A stretch of DNA of 64,000 nt from an uncultured Draconibacterium sp. (GTDB lineage: Bacteria; Bacteroidota; Bacteroidia; Bacteroidales; Prolixibacteraceae): the NCBI RefSeq assembly GCF_963674925.1, contig NZ_OY771647.1:2123501-2187500 (forward strand). The letters run 5' to 3'. The notes beneath the pieces were generated by a model. It saw only the letters and a list, made by a program, of their open reading frames with translations. It was not told the DNA's origin and did not search any database. The position numbers and the translations under genes were made by a program. Positions within the stretch are counted from its first letter, which is position 1; each line of letters starts with the position of its first letter. This document shows positions 1-8,110 of the stretch, in pieces.

Positions 1-9
1 CGATGATAA

Positions 10-1293
10 CCTTATGAAGCGTATTATCTCGATAATCAGTTGCAGTACAGTTCTGTTGGGTATAACTTTAAATGGCATCCCGATGAGCGGCATAATTCCG
101 AAGCCGGTTTTAAAGCGGTTTACAACGAAATCAGTCCCGGAGAAATTATTCCCCAACACGATACTACAGTAATTGTCGGACGCAAATTGGCGATGGAGAA
201 AACACTGGATTGGTCGGTGTATGTAAGCGACGAATTCCAGATTTTGCCTAACTTTTCGATAGTGGCCGGTTTACGTTACAATCATTTCAGTAATATTGGT
301 ACTCCGCTTGTTTATTTATACGCTGAGGATCAGCCCAAAGATCCGGGAACGGTGGTCGACTCGCTGCAGTTTGGTAAGAACGAGGCTTCGGCAACTTACG
401 GTGGAATTGAGCCAAGACTGGCATTGAACTATGATCTTGATATGAATACCTCGCTGAAGTTCAGTTATCAGCGTACACGACAAAATATTTTTCAACTCAG
501 TAATAATGCCGTAATCTCGCCGGCCGAAACATGGAAAGCTGCCGATTACCATTTAAAACCACTGATTTCCGATCAGGTGGCAGTTGGTGTTGAAAATAAC
601 TCTTTGTTATCGAATGTTGATCTTTCAGCCGAAGTGTACTACAAATATCTGCAAAATCTGATTGAGTATAAAAATGGTGCTCAGCTGATTATGAACGATC
701 ATGTTGAAACAGCACTTGTGCCTACAAAAGGTTATTCGTACGGAATAGAATTGAGTGCGCGCAAAAATTTTGGCCGTTTAACGGGTTATGCCAGCTACGT
801 GTATTCACGAACAATGCGGAAAAATACCAGCGATTTTGACGAAGAAAATTTGTGGGACGGCGATTATTATCCGTCGATTTACGATAAACCACACGATTTT
901 TCCTTAACAGCAACTTATAATATTAGTCGAAGGTGGCGTTTCTCGGGTAACTTTGTTATGGTTTCTGGAAGACCAACCACCTTACCCGAAATTAAATACA
1001 AATTTGCCGGCGAAGACCTGGTTTATTATTCCGATAGAAATAAATACCGCATGCCATCGTATCATCGTTTGGATTTGTCGATCACTTTCGATCAAAACCT
1101 ACGTAAAAAACGTATGTGGAAAGGTAGTTGGACCTTATCGGTATACAATGTTTACGGCCGCAATAATCCGTATTCGGTGTATTACAAAAAATCGGTGCCG
1201 GGCGAAAGCAATAATTACACACGATACTCACTGTTCAAACTGTCGGTAATTGGTATTCCGGTTCCTTCGCTAACGTATAATTTTAGGTTTTAA
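10..1293 (+). CDS. TonB-dependent receptor, C-terminal part (5' partial, apparent frameshift)
   Basis: This is the C-terminal beta-barrel half of an outer-membrane TonB-dependent receptor, which takes up a ligand using energy from TonB-ExbBD. The frame shows alternating barrel strands rich in Tyr, Trp and Phe (for example YGIELSARKNFGRLTGYASY and SYHRLDLSITFDQN) and ends in the aromatic residues NFRF, as outer-membrane barrels do. The plug and signal peptide lie outside the window. The coding-looking frame continues left to base 10 (residues PYEAYYLDNQ), but bases 4-9 are TGA TAA in that frame. One extra C at bases 10-11 would join it to the frame reading DDN at 2-10, so a frameshift or a sequence error is likely. 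An open frame without the repair would start at TTG 40. The stop overlaps the start of the DUF4249 gene by one base, which indicates co-transcription. Ligand unknown. Confidence 0.85.
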   Translation, partial: PYEAYYLDNQLQYSSVGYNFKWHPDERHNSEAGFKAVYNEISPGEIIPQHDTTVIVGRKLAMEKTLDWSVYVSDEFQILPNFSIVAGLRYNHFSNIGTPLVYLYAEDQPKDPGTVVDSLQFGKNEASATYGGIEPRLALNYDLDMNTSLKFSYQRTRQNIFQLSNNAVISPAETWKAADYHLKPLISDQVAVGVENNSLLSNVDLSAEVYYKYLQNLIEYKNGAQLIMNDHVETALVPTKGYSYGIELSARKNFGRLTGYASYVYSRTMRKNTSDFDEENLWDGDYYPSIYDKPHDFSLTATYNISRRWRFSGNFVMVSGRPTTLPEIKYKFAGEDLVYYSDRNKYRMPSYHRLDLSITFDQNLRKKRMWKGSWTLSVYNVYGRNNPYSVYYKKSVPGESNNYTRYSLFKLSVIGIPVPSLTYNFRF

Positions 1294-2354
1294 TGAAGCG
1301 TATTATAACATATAGTTTTCTACTGTGTATTCTGCTGGCAGGCTGCGAGGATGTTTACCGGCCTGATATTGATGTGGTGGACAATGTTTTGGTGGCTGAT
1401 GCACGTATAGCTGCCGATCAACCGGTTAATTACATTCATTTGTATGAATCGGTGGCGTACTACGATAATGTGGGCACGGGGCCTGCAGTTACAAATGCCA
1501 ACGTTCGGCTAGTTGATAATAACGGTAGTGAACTGGAACTGCCTCATTATTCCGGAGGTCGATACAGGTTAAATAAAATTCTTGACCCGAATTTGCAGTA
1601 TAAATTAAAAATTGAATACCTGGGAGAAGAATATGAATCGAGCTTTGAGGAAGTGCCCCAAAAACCATCGATTGATAGTGTTTATGGTTTTGAAGAAGTA
1701 GAAATTAGACAGGAAAGCGGTGATAACGATGTTGACAACGTAGATAGATTCGAAGGTGTTCGTTTGTATGCTGATATAACGCCCAATAACGAAAATCCTT
1801 ATTGCCGGTTTACAACCCGCTTTGTTTTGCAGTATAATTATATCGTTGAAGTTCCCGGACCTTTTGGCAGCACGATGCCCGAAACGATGTATGGTTGGAA
1901 ATCCTCCTATCCGCAGGGGACATTTAACATTGCTTCGCCACCGGAATATTCGGCTACAAAAGAAATTAAAAAGCACCCCTTATACTTTTTAAAAAACAGA
2001 GTGAAATACAAAGATGATCACATCTTTTCGGGTTGGATAGTGATTCTTTATCAGCATGGAATAACTAAGAGTGCCTACAATTATTACGATGATTTGAATA
2101 AGCAGCTCGATTCTGAAGGAAAAATATTTGACCCCTTGTATGTGCAGGCGCGCAGTAATATTAAATGTATTACCGACAGCAAGCAGAAGATTCTGGGAAA
2201 TTTTGAAATATCAGCGAATACCGAAACGAGGTATTTTTTGAGGTATATATCTGAAACATCGGGATTTATATTGCGGGAGATTGAGGAACGTTACGACATC
2301 CCTTTATCAGGCGAACAAATGAGTATTGCTCCCGATTTTTGGCAGTATCCATAA
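1293..2354 (+). CDS. DUF4249 domain outer-membrane lipoprotein
   Basis: A 353-residue lipoprotein. The signal peptide ends in a lipobox (LLAGC, Cys 18), so the mature protein should be lipid-anchored. The rest matches the DUF4249 pattern: an N-terminal beta domain with VLVADARIAADQPVNYIHLY and a following NANVRLVDNNG segment, then a longer beta-rich region. Members of this family usually sit directly after a TonB-dependent receptor, and this one does: its ATG overlaps the receptor stop codon (TAATG). By analogy with other receptor-lipoprotein pairs it may bind or deliver the receptor's ligand, but the family has no established biochemical function. The family call rests on overall resemblance, not on a catalytic motif. 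Confidence 0.8.
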   Translation: MKRIITYSFLLCILLAGCEDVYRPDIDVVDNVLVADARIAADQPVNYIHLYESVAYYDNVGTGPAVTNANVRLVDNNGSELELPHYSGGRYRLNKILDPNLQYKLKIEYLGEEYESSFEEVPQKPSIDSVYGFEEVEIRQESGDNDVDNVDRFEGVRLYADITPNNENPYCRFTTRFVLQYNYIVEVPGPFGSTMPETMYGWKSSYPQGTFNIASPPEYSATKEIKKHPLYFLKNRVKYKDDHIFSGWIVILYQHGITKSAYNYYDDLNKQLDSEGKIFDPLYVQARSNIKCITDSKQKILGNFEISANTETRYFLRYISETSGFILREIEERYDIPLSGEQMSIAPDFWQYP

Positions 2355-2365
2355 TTAAAGAACGA

Positions 2366-4015
2366 ATGAGCAGAGCATTAAAAATAATATTTCTGGTGGT
2401 ATGTGTGTGGTTGGGGTTTAACTCCGGAGCACAAACCACAGCCGGGAGTGAACTTGTATTGTTTACCGATCGCGATTATTGCATTTCGGGAGATACTTTA
2501 TGGATAAAAATTTATGTGCCAAAAGAGTTACAGCAATATGGTAATATTGTTCGTTTGCAGCTGGAGTCACAAACCGGGAATTTAATCGCATCGCGTGCCG
2601 TAAAATGCAACAATACACACGCCGAAGGTTTTATTGCTGTCCCCGATTCGTTACAAACCGGGGTGTATTTTGTGCATGCCTTTTTTAATGCGCAACGCAA
2701 CAACGGTTTGCTGAAATGTATGGGCAAGTCGGTATATGTTTATAATCGTTTTGAGGAAGAAATTGACCGGTTGGCGGTTGTGGAAAATAAGGCCGCTGTT
2801 GTTACTCCGGAAAGTGCCGATAGCCAGATCGATATAAATCTTGAAGACCAGAATTACCGCCGTCGCGATGAAGTAAAGGGGGTTATTAATATCGGAGATG
2901 ACGAGTTTGTATACATGGTGGCAAGTGCGCAGATAATTGAACCTTTTTCGCATAAAAATTCAGGTTTTATAAACTTCGGGATGAAAGACCGGAATCCGGG
3001 TATACCGGAATTCGTGGAAAAAGACGGGCTATTGATCAGTGGTCGCCTTAGCAACAGAGCAACGGGTGATGCAGCCAGTGAACTGGTGTTGTTAACGGTT
3101 ACCGGAAACGAAACATATTTTGATTATTACTACCCCGATTCAACAGGCCAGTTTCATTTCTTCCTGGGCAATGCAATGGGCAATGCCAATCTCATTCTTC
3201 AGCCACTTCCTGTTAGCGATAAAGTGTTCGATATTGAGCTGACACCGAATTTTATGTCAGCCGTACAACAATTAAAATTCGACTCTATTTATGTTAATCC
3301 AAAACAAAGCGAAATTATTGAAAACAGTATAAAAGGTACATTTTTTAATAAGCTTTTCAGCGGTGTTTCCATTAGTAAGGACGGTGCTTTTGAAATGCCA
3401 AATCCTTATGGGATGCCATTTTACGGCAGGCCCGATAATCATATAGTTCCCGATCTGTTTATCGACTTACCCAATTTTAAAGAAATATCGCGCGAATTAT
3501 TAATGGGGCTTCAATACCGCGACAGAAACGATGAAGTAACTTTCAGGATGGTAAACAACACGGAGGATCGGTTTTTCGATGATGAACCTTTGCGGCTGAT
3601 CAATGGAATCCCGGTTTTCAAAAATTCATTCTTTCTTGATTTGAAATCTACGGATATTGCCTCCATCGACCTGGTAAAACATGAGCGTATTTTTGGCGAC
3701 CTGCGTTTTAATGGTGTGCTATTCGTGTCGTTAAAAGATAAATCGAATAGCTGGCTGGCGCAACAGCCGAATATTTTTCAGCTAAAAGTGCCATGTATCG
3801 AATTCCCGAAACAGGCTAACTACAGCCCGAAGGCTGAGAACTGGACACAACCCGATACCCGTAAGCAGTTTTTAAACGAGGTGGTTGATACTAAAAAAGA
3901 CTGGCCATTTAGTTTTCAGCTTTCAGATGTAAAAGGCGATCTGGAAATAAAAGTTGAGGCGATAACAAAATCGGGAAAGATTTATAAAACGTCAAAAATA
4001 ATATCGGTACAATGA
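2366..4015 (+). CDS. Exported macroglobulin (MG2)-like protein with plug-like C-terminal segment
   Basis: A 549-residue exported protein. The ATG at 2366 is chosen over an upstream in-frame start at 2339 because it opens a clean signal peptide (MSRALKIIFLVVCVWLGF..GAQ) and leaves little overlap with the preceding gene. Residues about 25-110 (ELVLFTDRDYCISGDTLWIK onward) look like the MG2 domain of bacterial alpha-2-macroglobulin-related proteins. Residues about 400-460 (PLRLINGIPVFKNSFFLDLK, then IASIDLVK and NGVLFVSLKD) resemble the end of a TonB plug domain, yet no barrel follows. No thioester motif is visible. It lies within the receptor cluster and its stop overlaps the next start (ATGA). 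A role at the outer-membrane surface with the upstream receptor is inference. Confidence 0.7.
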   Translation: MSRALKIIFLVVCVWLGFNSGAQTTAGSELVLFTDRDYCISGDTLWIKIYVPKELQQYGNIVRLQLESQTGNLIASRAVKCNNTHAEGFIAVPDSLQTGVYFVHAFFNAQRNNGLLKCMGKSVYVYNRFEEEIDRLAVVENKAAVVTPESADSQIDINLEDQNYRRRDEVKGVINIGDDEFVYMVASAQIIEPFSHKNSGFINFGMKDRNPGIPEFVEKDGLLISGRLSNRATGDAASELVLLTVTGNETYFDYYYPDSTGQFHFFLGNAMGNANLILQPLPVSDKVFDIELTPNFMSAVQQLKFDSIYVNPKQSEIIENSIKGTFFNKLFSGVSISKDGAFEMPNPYGMPFYGRPDNHIVPDLFIDLPNFKEISRELLMGLQYRDRNDEVTFRMVNNTEDRFFDDEPLRLINGIPVFKNSFFLDLKSTDIASIDLVKHERIFGDLRFNGVLFVSLKDKSNSWLAQQPNIFQLKVPCIEFPKQANYSPKAENWTQPDTRKQFLNEVVDTKKDWPFSFQLSDVKGDLEIKVEAITKSGKIYKTSKIISVQ

Positions 4016-4737
4016 GCAGCTTAAAAAAATATACCGGAGTGTTTTTGGGAGTACTGTTAGCTTTCATTGTGCAGGCTCAGGACATGGGAATCGACACCTA
4101 TAATCTGAATAGTGAATCCAATAGTCTTCAGGGTAAAATGCTTGGCGAAGTGCTTACGCTTAGCGCTGAAGTAAATTCCTATTTTTTGTATCCCAGTGAT
4201 TGGGTTCCGGGTTCAGTAAAATTTGTAAACGGCAATGTGTTCGAAAACCTGCAACTGCGCTATCAGGCGTATACCGATGAGCTAATTTCGTATAACGATA
4301 ACGGACGTTTTTTATACCTTGTTGAGAAAGAACTGGTCGAGAGCTTTTCGTTTCAGGACGGACCCAAAACGCGCAAGTTTGTTCGCCTTACCAAAAACAA
4401 CAATCAGCAAACCAATATGTATTTGGAAGAGTTGTATAAAGGAGCTGTTAGTTTGATGGTTAACTGGTATATTTACGAACAATCGGTTAGTCCTTATAAG
4501 GATAGAAACGGGGTACTGCGAGCTGTTGAATACAAGTTAAACAAAGATTATTATTTGTATACCGAACAGGATGGTTTAACAAAAATACGACTTAATCGAG
4601 CAGCTTTACTCTCCCGGTTTCCGGAAAATCAGAAGCAAATACGAAAACTCCTGCGCCAAGATAAAATACGCGTAAACAGCGAACTATCAATGGTTAACGC
4701 CCTTCGGCTGTTGAACGAAAATAATATTACGCAATAA
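4012..4737 (+). CDS. Exported protein of unknown function
   Basis: A 241-residue protein with an N-terminal signal peptide (hydrophobic stretch GVFLGVLLAFIVQAQ, probable cleavage after AQA/Q). I do not recognise the family. The mature part is mixed alpha/beta with no cysteine pairs or catalytic motif that I can name. The middle has several short beta-like stretches (GSVKFVNGNVFENLQLRYQA), and the C-terminus is basic and helical (RKLLRQDKIRVNSELSMVNA). It overlaps the preceding macroglobulin-like gene by four bases (ATGA), so it is almost certainly translated from the same transcript and probably serves the same envelope process. Confidence 0.65.
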   Translation: MSSLKKYTGVFLGVLLAFIVQAQDMGIDTYNLNSESNSLQGKMLGEVLTLSAEVNSYFLYPSDWVPGSVKFVNGNVFENLQLRYQAYTDELISYNDNGRFLYLVEKELVESFSFQDGPKTRKFVRLTKNNNQQTNMYLEELYKGAVSLMVNWYIYEQSVSPYKDRNGVLRAVEYKLNKDYYLYTEQDGLTKIRLNRAALLSRFPENQKQIRKLLRQDKIRVNSELSMVNALRLLNENNITQ

Positions 4738-4799
4738 AAATCTTTGTTTAACGCAACCAAAACACAACACATTACATCTTCATAAAAACAAAAAACATT

Positions 4800-5570
4800 A
4801 TGAAGAAACTAATTGTGCTGCTGTGCATGTCGGTATTGTCGCTTTCCGTTTTTGCGCAATCCGAAAAAGGTCATGTCTACCTGAAAAACGGTTCCATTCT
4901 TAAAGGTAAATACACGTATACAAACGACGGAAAACAATTGAAAATAGAGTCGGCCGGGAATGTTTGGATTTTCGATGCTGATGATGTGGATCACATTGCC
5001 TCAAAGCGCGACGTAAAAACAATGTTCGACGAAGAAGCGGTATCGGATGTAAAATGGTTTTTCAGAACCGAAATGGGTGTTTTAGCCGGAAACTCGGATA
5101 ACAGTCAATCGGCACCATTTTCCCTTACCGGCTCGGTTAATTATCTGCTTGATCCGAATTTGTCGGTAGGCCTGGGATTTGGAGCAGAATTTCTGAAAGA
5201 AACGTACATGCCTGTGTATGCCAATCTGGAATACCGTTTTAAGAAACAGTTATCAAGCCCCTATGTGTTTTTAAAAGCCGGTTACCAGGTTCCGATTGAA
5301 GACTCCAACGAAATTTATTACGACGTGTATCCCATCTGGAGCAGTTTTGCACCATGGCCGGGTGGTATGGGCCAAAACGGTTTCGATTGCAAAGGAGGAG
5401 TGCTTATTAATCCCGGCGTTGGATATCAGCAAATGCTTTCCGGTAGTTTCGGGATAAACTTTGCGGTAGGCTACCAGTTTCACCGCCTGAACTATGATGG
5501 TGAAAACGACTACTCGCTCGACATCGACTACAACCGCGTAACCGTTAAAATCGGTATTATTTTCAACTAA
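4800..5570 (+). CDS. Small outer-membrane beta-barrel protein
   Basis: A 256-residue protein with a clear signal peptide (MKKLIVLLCMSVLSLSVFAQ). Residues about 25-65 form a small beta domain (HVYLKNGSILKGKYTYTNDG) of the type seen in envelope proteins that sense or carry ligands. From about residue 85 there are amphipathic strands typical of an eight-stranded barrel (FRTEMGVLAGN, NLSVGLGFGAEF, YANLEYRFKK, YVFLKAGYQV, GINFAVGYQFH), ending VTVKIGIIFN with a terminal aromatic. It starts 62 bases after the preceding gene, with an A/C-rich spacer, and may be co-transcribed with the receptor cluster. Function unknown; porin-like or structural roles are both possible. Confidence 0.7.
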   Translation: MKKLIVLLCMSVLSLSVFAQSEKGHVYLKNGSILKGKYTYTNDGKQLKIESAGNVWIFDADDVDHIASKRDVKTMFDEEAVSDVKWFFRTEMGVLAGNSDNSQSAPFSLTGSVNYLLDPNLSVGLGFGAEFLKETYMPVYANLEYRFKKQLSSPYVFLKAGYQVPIEDSNEIYYDVYPIWSSFAPWPGGMGQNGFDCKGGVLINPGVGYQQMLSGSFGINFAVGYQFHRLNYDGENDYSLDIDYNRVTVKIGIIFN

Positions 5571-5583
5571 AAAACTACAGAAA

Positions 5584-6864
5584 ATGAAGACAATACAAAA
5601 TATATTTCTGCTACTGTTTATTGCGCTGGCTTTTTCAGCGTGTATGGATGAATACACCGAAGAGTTTACCGCCAATTCGCCAGTTTACCTTTCGTATGAA
5701 GACCTGCGCGCCGGAGTAAAATCTGTAGACTCGCGCGAGCTTGTAAATCCGGGTAAAATCTATTTTAAAGATGGCTACCTGTTTATTGTTGAGCAATTTG
5801 AAGGTATTCATATTATCGACAACCAAAATCCTGCCGATCCGCAAAATATAGGTTTTATCGAAATCCCCGGGAATGTTGATATTGCCATAAAAGAGGATAT
5901 TCTTTATGCCGACAGTTATATCGACCTGGTGGCCATTGATATCAGCGATATAAATAATCCTAAAGAAGTTGACCGTGTTGAGGATGTGTTGCCTTATACT
6001 TTGCCTCCTGCTGACGAAGATTACCGTTTTGCCGAAGTGGATGAAGAAAAAGGTGTGGTAACCGGTTGGGAAATAAAAAAGGTGCGTCAGGAAATGGAAT
6101 ACCATTATTACCCGTTGTATCGTTGGGGGTATGCCGAAGATGCTATGCTTTATGGTACGTCGGGTTTGAGTAACGGAGGAGGACAAAGCACATTTGGTAT
6201 TGGAGGCTCGATGGCACGCTTTGGTTTGTACGACGATTATTTGTACGCAGTTGATGAGGCCAATCTTCATGTTTTCGATGTAAAAGTTCCGGAAAGTCCG
6301 TCGGAAATCGGGCAGCAAAACGTAGGTTGGAATGTAGAAACGATGTTTATTTACGACAATCATATGTTTTTGGGAACACAATCGGGCATGCGCATTTTTA
6401 ATATTGAAGTGCCTACTTACCCGGTTTATGTGAGCGATTTCTGGCACATTACCAGCTGCGATCCCGTTGTAATTGCCGATGGTTATGCATACGTTACTTT
6501 GCGTGGCGGAACTACCTGCGGAAGCACGGTTAACCGCCTCGATGTTCTTCAGTTGGCCGATGATTATGTGGATAACGATTTAATCGCATCTTATCCGCTG
6601 CATGGGCCTTACGGGCTGGGAATAGATGGCGATGTGCTTTTTGTTTGCGATGGCGACGCCGGGCTTAAAGTTTACGATGCCGAAGATAAAACGGCCATCG
6701 ACGACCATATGATCTCGCATTTTGCCAACATCAACACCTACGATGTAATTCCCCTGGGCGGTTACCTGTTTATGATTGGCGACGATGGTTTTTATCAGTA
6801 CGATTATTCCGATTTGCAAAATATTACCCAGGTAAGTCACATTCCTGTTTATCGCGAAGATTAA
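5584..6864 (+). CDS. LVIVD-repeat lipoprotein (beta-propeller-like)
   Basis: A 426-residue lipoprotein whose signal peptide ends ALAFSAC (Cys 20). The mature protein has repeated segments of the LVIVD type, in which a short strand is followed by D-x-x-x-P: GIHIIDNQNPADPQNIGFIE, LVAIDISDINNPKEV, NLHVFDVKVPESPSEIG and MRIFNIEVPTYPVYV. Such repeats build a propeller-like fold exposed at the cell surface. No catalytic residues are evident. It follows the small barrel gene by 13 bases and is the last gene before a strong terminator, so it closes the receptor cluster. Its partner is unknown. Confidence 0.75.
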   Translation: MKTIQNIFLLLFIALAFSACMDEYTEEFTANSPVYLSYEDLRAGVKSVDSRELVNPGKIYFKDGYLFIVEQFEGIHIIDNQNPADPQNIGFIEIPGNVDIAIKEDILYADSYIDLVAIDISDINNPKEVDRVEDVLPYTLPPADEDYRFAEVDEEKGVVTGWEIKKVRQEMEYHYYPLYRWGYAEDAMLYGTSGLSNGGGQSTFGIGGSMARFGLYDDYLYAVDEANLHVFDVKVPESPSEIGQQNVGWNVETMFIYDNHMFLGTQSGMRIFNIEVPTYPVYVSDFWHITSCDPVVIADGYAYVTLRGGTTCGSTVNRLDVLQLADDYVDNDLIASYPLHGPYGLGIDGDVLFVCDGDAGLKVYDAEDKTAIDDHMISHFANINTYDVIPLGGYLFMIGDDGFYQYDYSDLQNITQVSHIPVYRED

Positions 6865-6907
6865 CAGGTGAAGGCACTTTGGGTCCTCCAACTCTGAAAG
6901 ATATCTT

Positions 6908-6936
6908 AAGGCTCGGCAAAACTGTCGGGCCTTTTT
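6908..6936 (+). terminator. Rho-independent terminator of the receptor cluster
   Basis: A ten-base-pair stem (AAGGCTCGGC at 6908-6917 against GTCGGGCCTT at 6924-6933, two G-T pairs) with the loop AAAACT, running into a T-rich tract. It lies about 45 bases after the LVIVD lipoprotein stop. Confidence 0.85.
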
Positions 6937-7076
6937 ATTGTTATACCGTTTAAGGATTTGATTTAAGTTAATAATCTGCCGATAGCTATTTGAAACACAA
7001 TAAACAACAACGTAAATTTATTGGTGTTTTTTAAATACAAATCGGTAATATTCAATCAGTAATCAAGGCAAAATTG

Positions 7077-7084
7077 TATTTTTG
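7077..7084 (+). promoter_or_regulatory. Putative -7 promoter element of the lytic transglycosylase gene
   Basis: TATTTTTG fits the Bacteroidota -7 consensus TAnnTTTG and lies 31 bases before the ATG. No convincing -33 TTTG is seen at the expected distance, so the assignment is tentative. Confidence 0.4.
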
Positions 7085-7115
7085 CTGTTTGAGTAACTAA
7101 AGGAAGAATAGACGG

Positions 7116-8030
7116 ATGAAGAAGAAAATTTGGAGGAGATTTGTAGCACCGTTTTTGGTGGTGATGAACATTGCAGTGGTAGTGGTTATTCTGGTATCAG
7201 CGCAATCGGGGAGTACCGAAGTAGTGGTGAATAATGCGGTAAGATACGAGCCTGTTGAGTTACCCGAAGCAGTTAGTTTTGCCGGAGAGAAAATGCCGCT
7301 CGATCGCTTTTATGTGAAAGAAGCACTCGATCGCGAACTGCTTTCCAACGCTTATTTTCATTCTCAAACCATTCGCTACATTAAATTGATTCCTCGCTAT
7401 TTTCCTATCATCGAGCCCATCCTGAAAGAACACGGTATTCCTGATGATTTTAAATACCTGGCAGTCGCCGAAAGTGGTCTGAATCCAAGGGCTATTTCGC
7501 CTGCACGAGCAGCTGGTTTTTGGCAGTTGATGGAAGGAACAGCAACAGATTATGGTTTGGAAATAAACAGTGAAGTTGACGAGCGTTACCACATTGAAAA
7601 GGCAACACATGTAGCCTGCGAATACATTAAAGATGCCTACGAAAAATTCGGAAGCTGGACAATGGTTGCAGCTGCCTATAATCGTGGAATGACGGGGGTT
7701 AACCGCCAGATTATAAGGCAAAAAGAAGATGATTATTACGATTTGCTGATTACCACTGAAACAGCTCGTTACGTGTACCGCATCGTTGCCTTGAAATTGT
7801 TACTTGAAAATCCGGAGAAGTATAAATTTTATATTCCAGATGAGGATAAATACCAGATAATTTCAACCAAAAAAGTGGAGATCAAAGGTTCGGTAGCCAA
7901 CTTTGCCGACTATGCAAAACAACACGGTGTGAGTTACAAAGTACTCAAAGATTTTAATCCGTGGCTACGGGAGAATGAACTCACTTATTCGGGCAGGAAA
8001 AGATATTGGGTGGAGATTCCGGAATTGTAA
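7116..8030 (+). CDS. Membrane-bound lytic murein transglycosylase (MltD/Slt-like)
   Basis: A 304-residue enzyme that cleaves the beta-1,4 bond of peptidoglycan to form 1,6-anhydromuramic ends. An N-terminal membrane anchor or signal (residues about 8-30) is followed by the transglycosylase SLT fold. The hallmark is YLAVAESGLNPRAISPARAA, in which the Glu of AESG is the catalytic acid, followed by GFWQLMEGTA and AAAYNRG, all as in the family. The C-terminal about 70 residues (VEIKGSVANFADYAKQHGVS) resemble a single degenerate LysM-like segment. It stands between two intergenic gaps and ahead of uvrA; there is no sign of a phage context, so a cell-wall turnover role is most likely. Confidence 0.88.
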   Translation: MKKKIWRRFVAPFLVVMNIAVVVVILVSAQSGSTEVVVNNAVRYEPVELPEAVSFAGEKMPLDRFYVKEALDRELLSNAYFHSQTIRYIKLIPRYFPIIEPILKEHGIPDDFKYLAVAESGLNPRAISPARAAGFWQLMEGTATDYGLEINSEVDERYHIEKATHVACEYIKDAYEKFGSWTMVAAAYNRGMTGVNRQIIRQKEDDYYDLLITTETARYVYRIVALKLLLENPEKYKFYIPDEDKYQIISTKKVEIKGSVANFADYAKQHGVSYKVLKDFNPWLRENELTYSGRKRYWVEIPEL

Positions 8031-8110
8031 AAGCAAATTACTAAAGTTACATCGGCCCAAACTTGTATTGATTGTGATGCTGAACTGTTAGCAGCGCGAA
8101 ATTGCTTAAA

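Noticed and set aside
5635..6447. A 270-codon open frame on the minus strand
   Set aside because: It lies wholly opposite the LVIVD lipoprotein, is rich in His, Ile and Arg, has no signal or motif and is a shadow of the real gene.
7116..8030. Phage lysis gene
   Set aside because: No phage genes are around it and the anchor plus SLT layout fits a cell-wall turnover enzyme.
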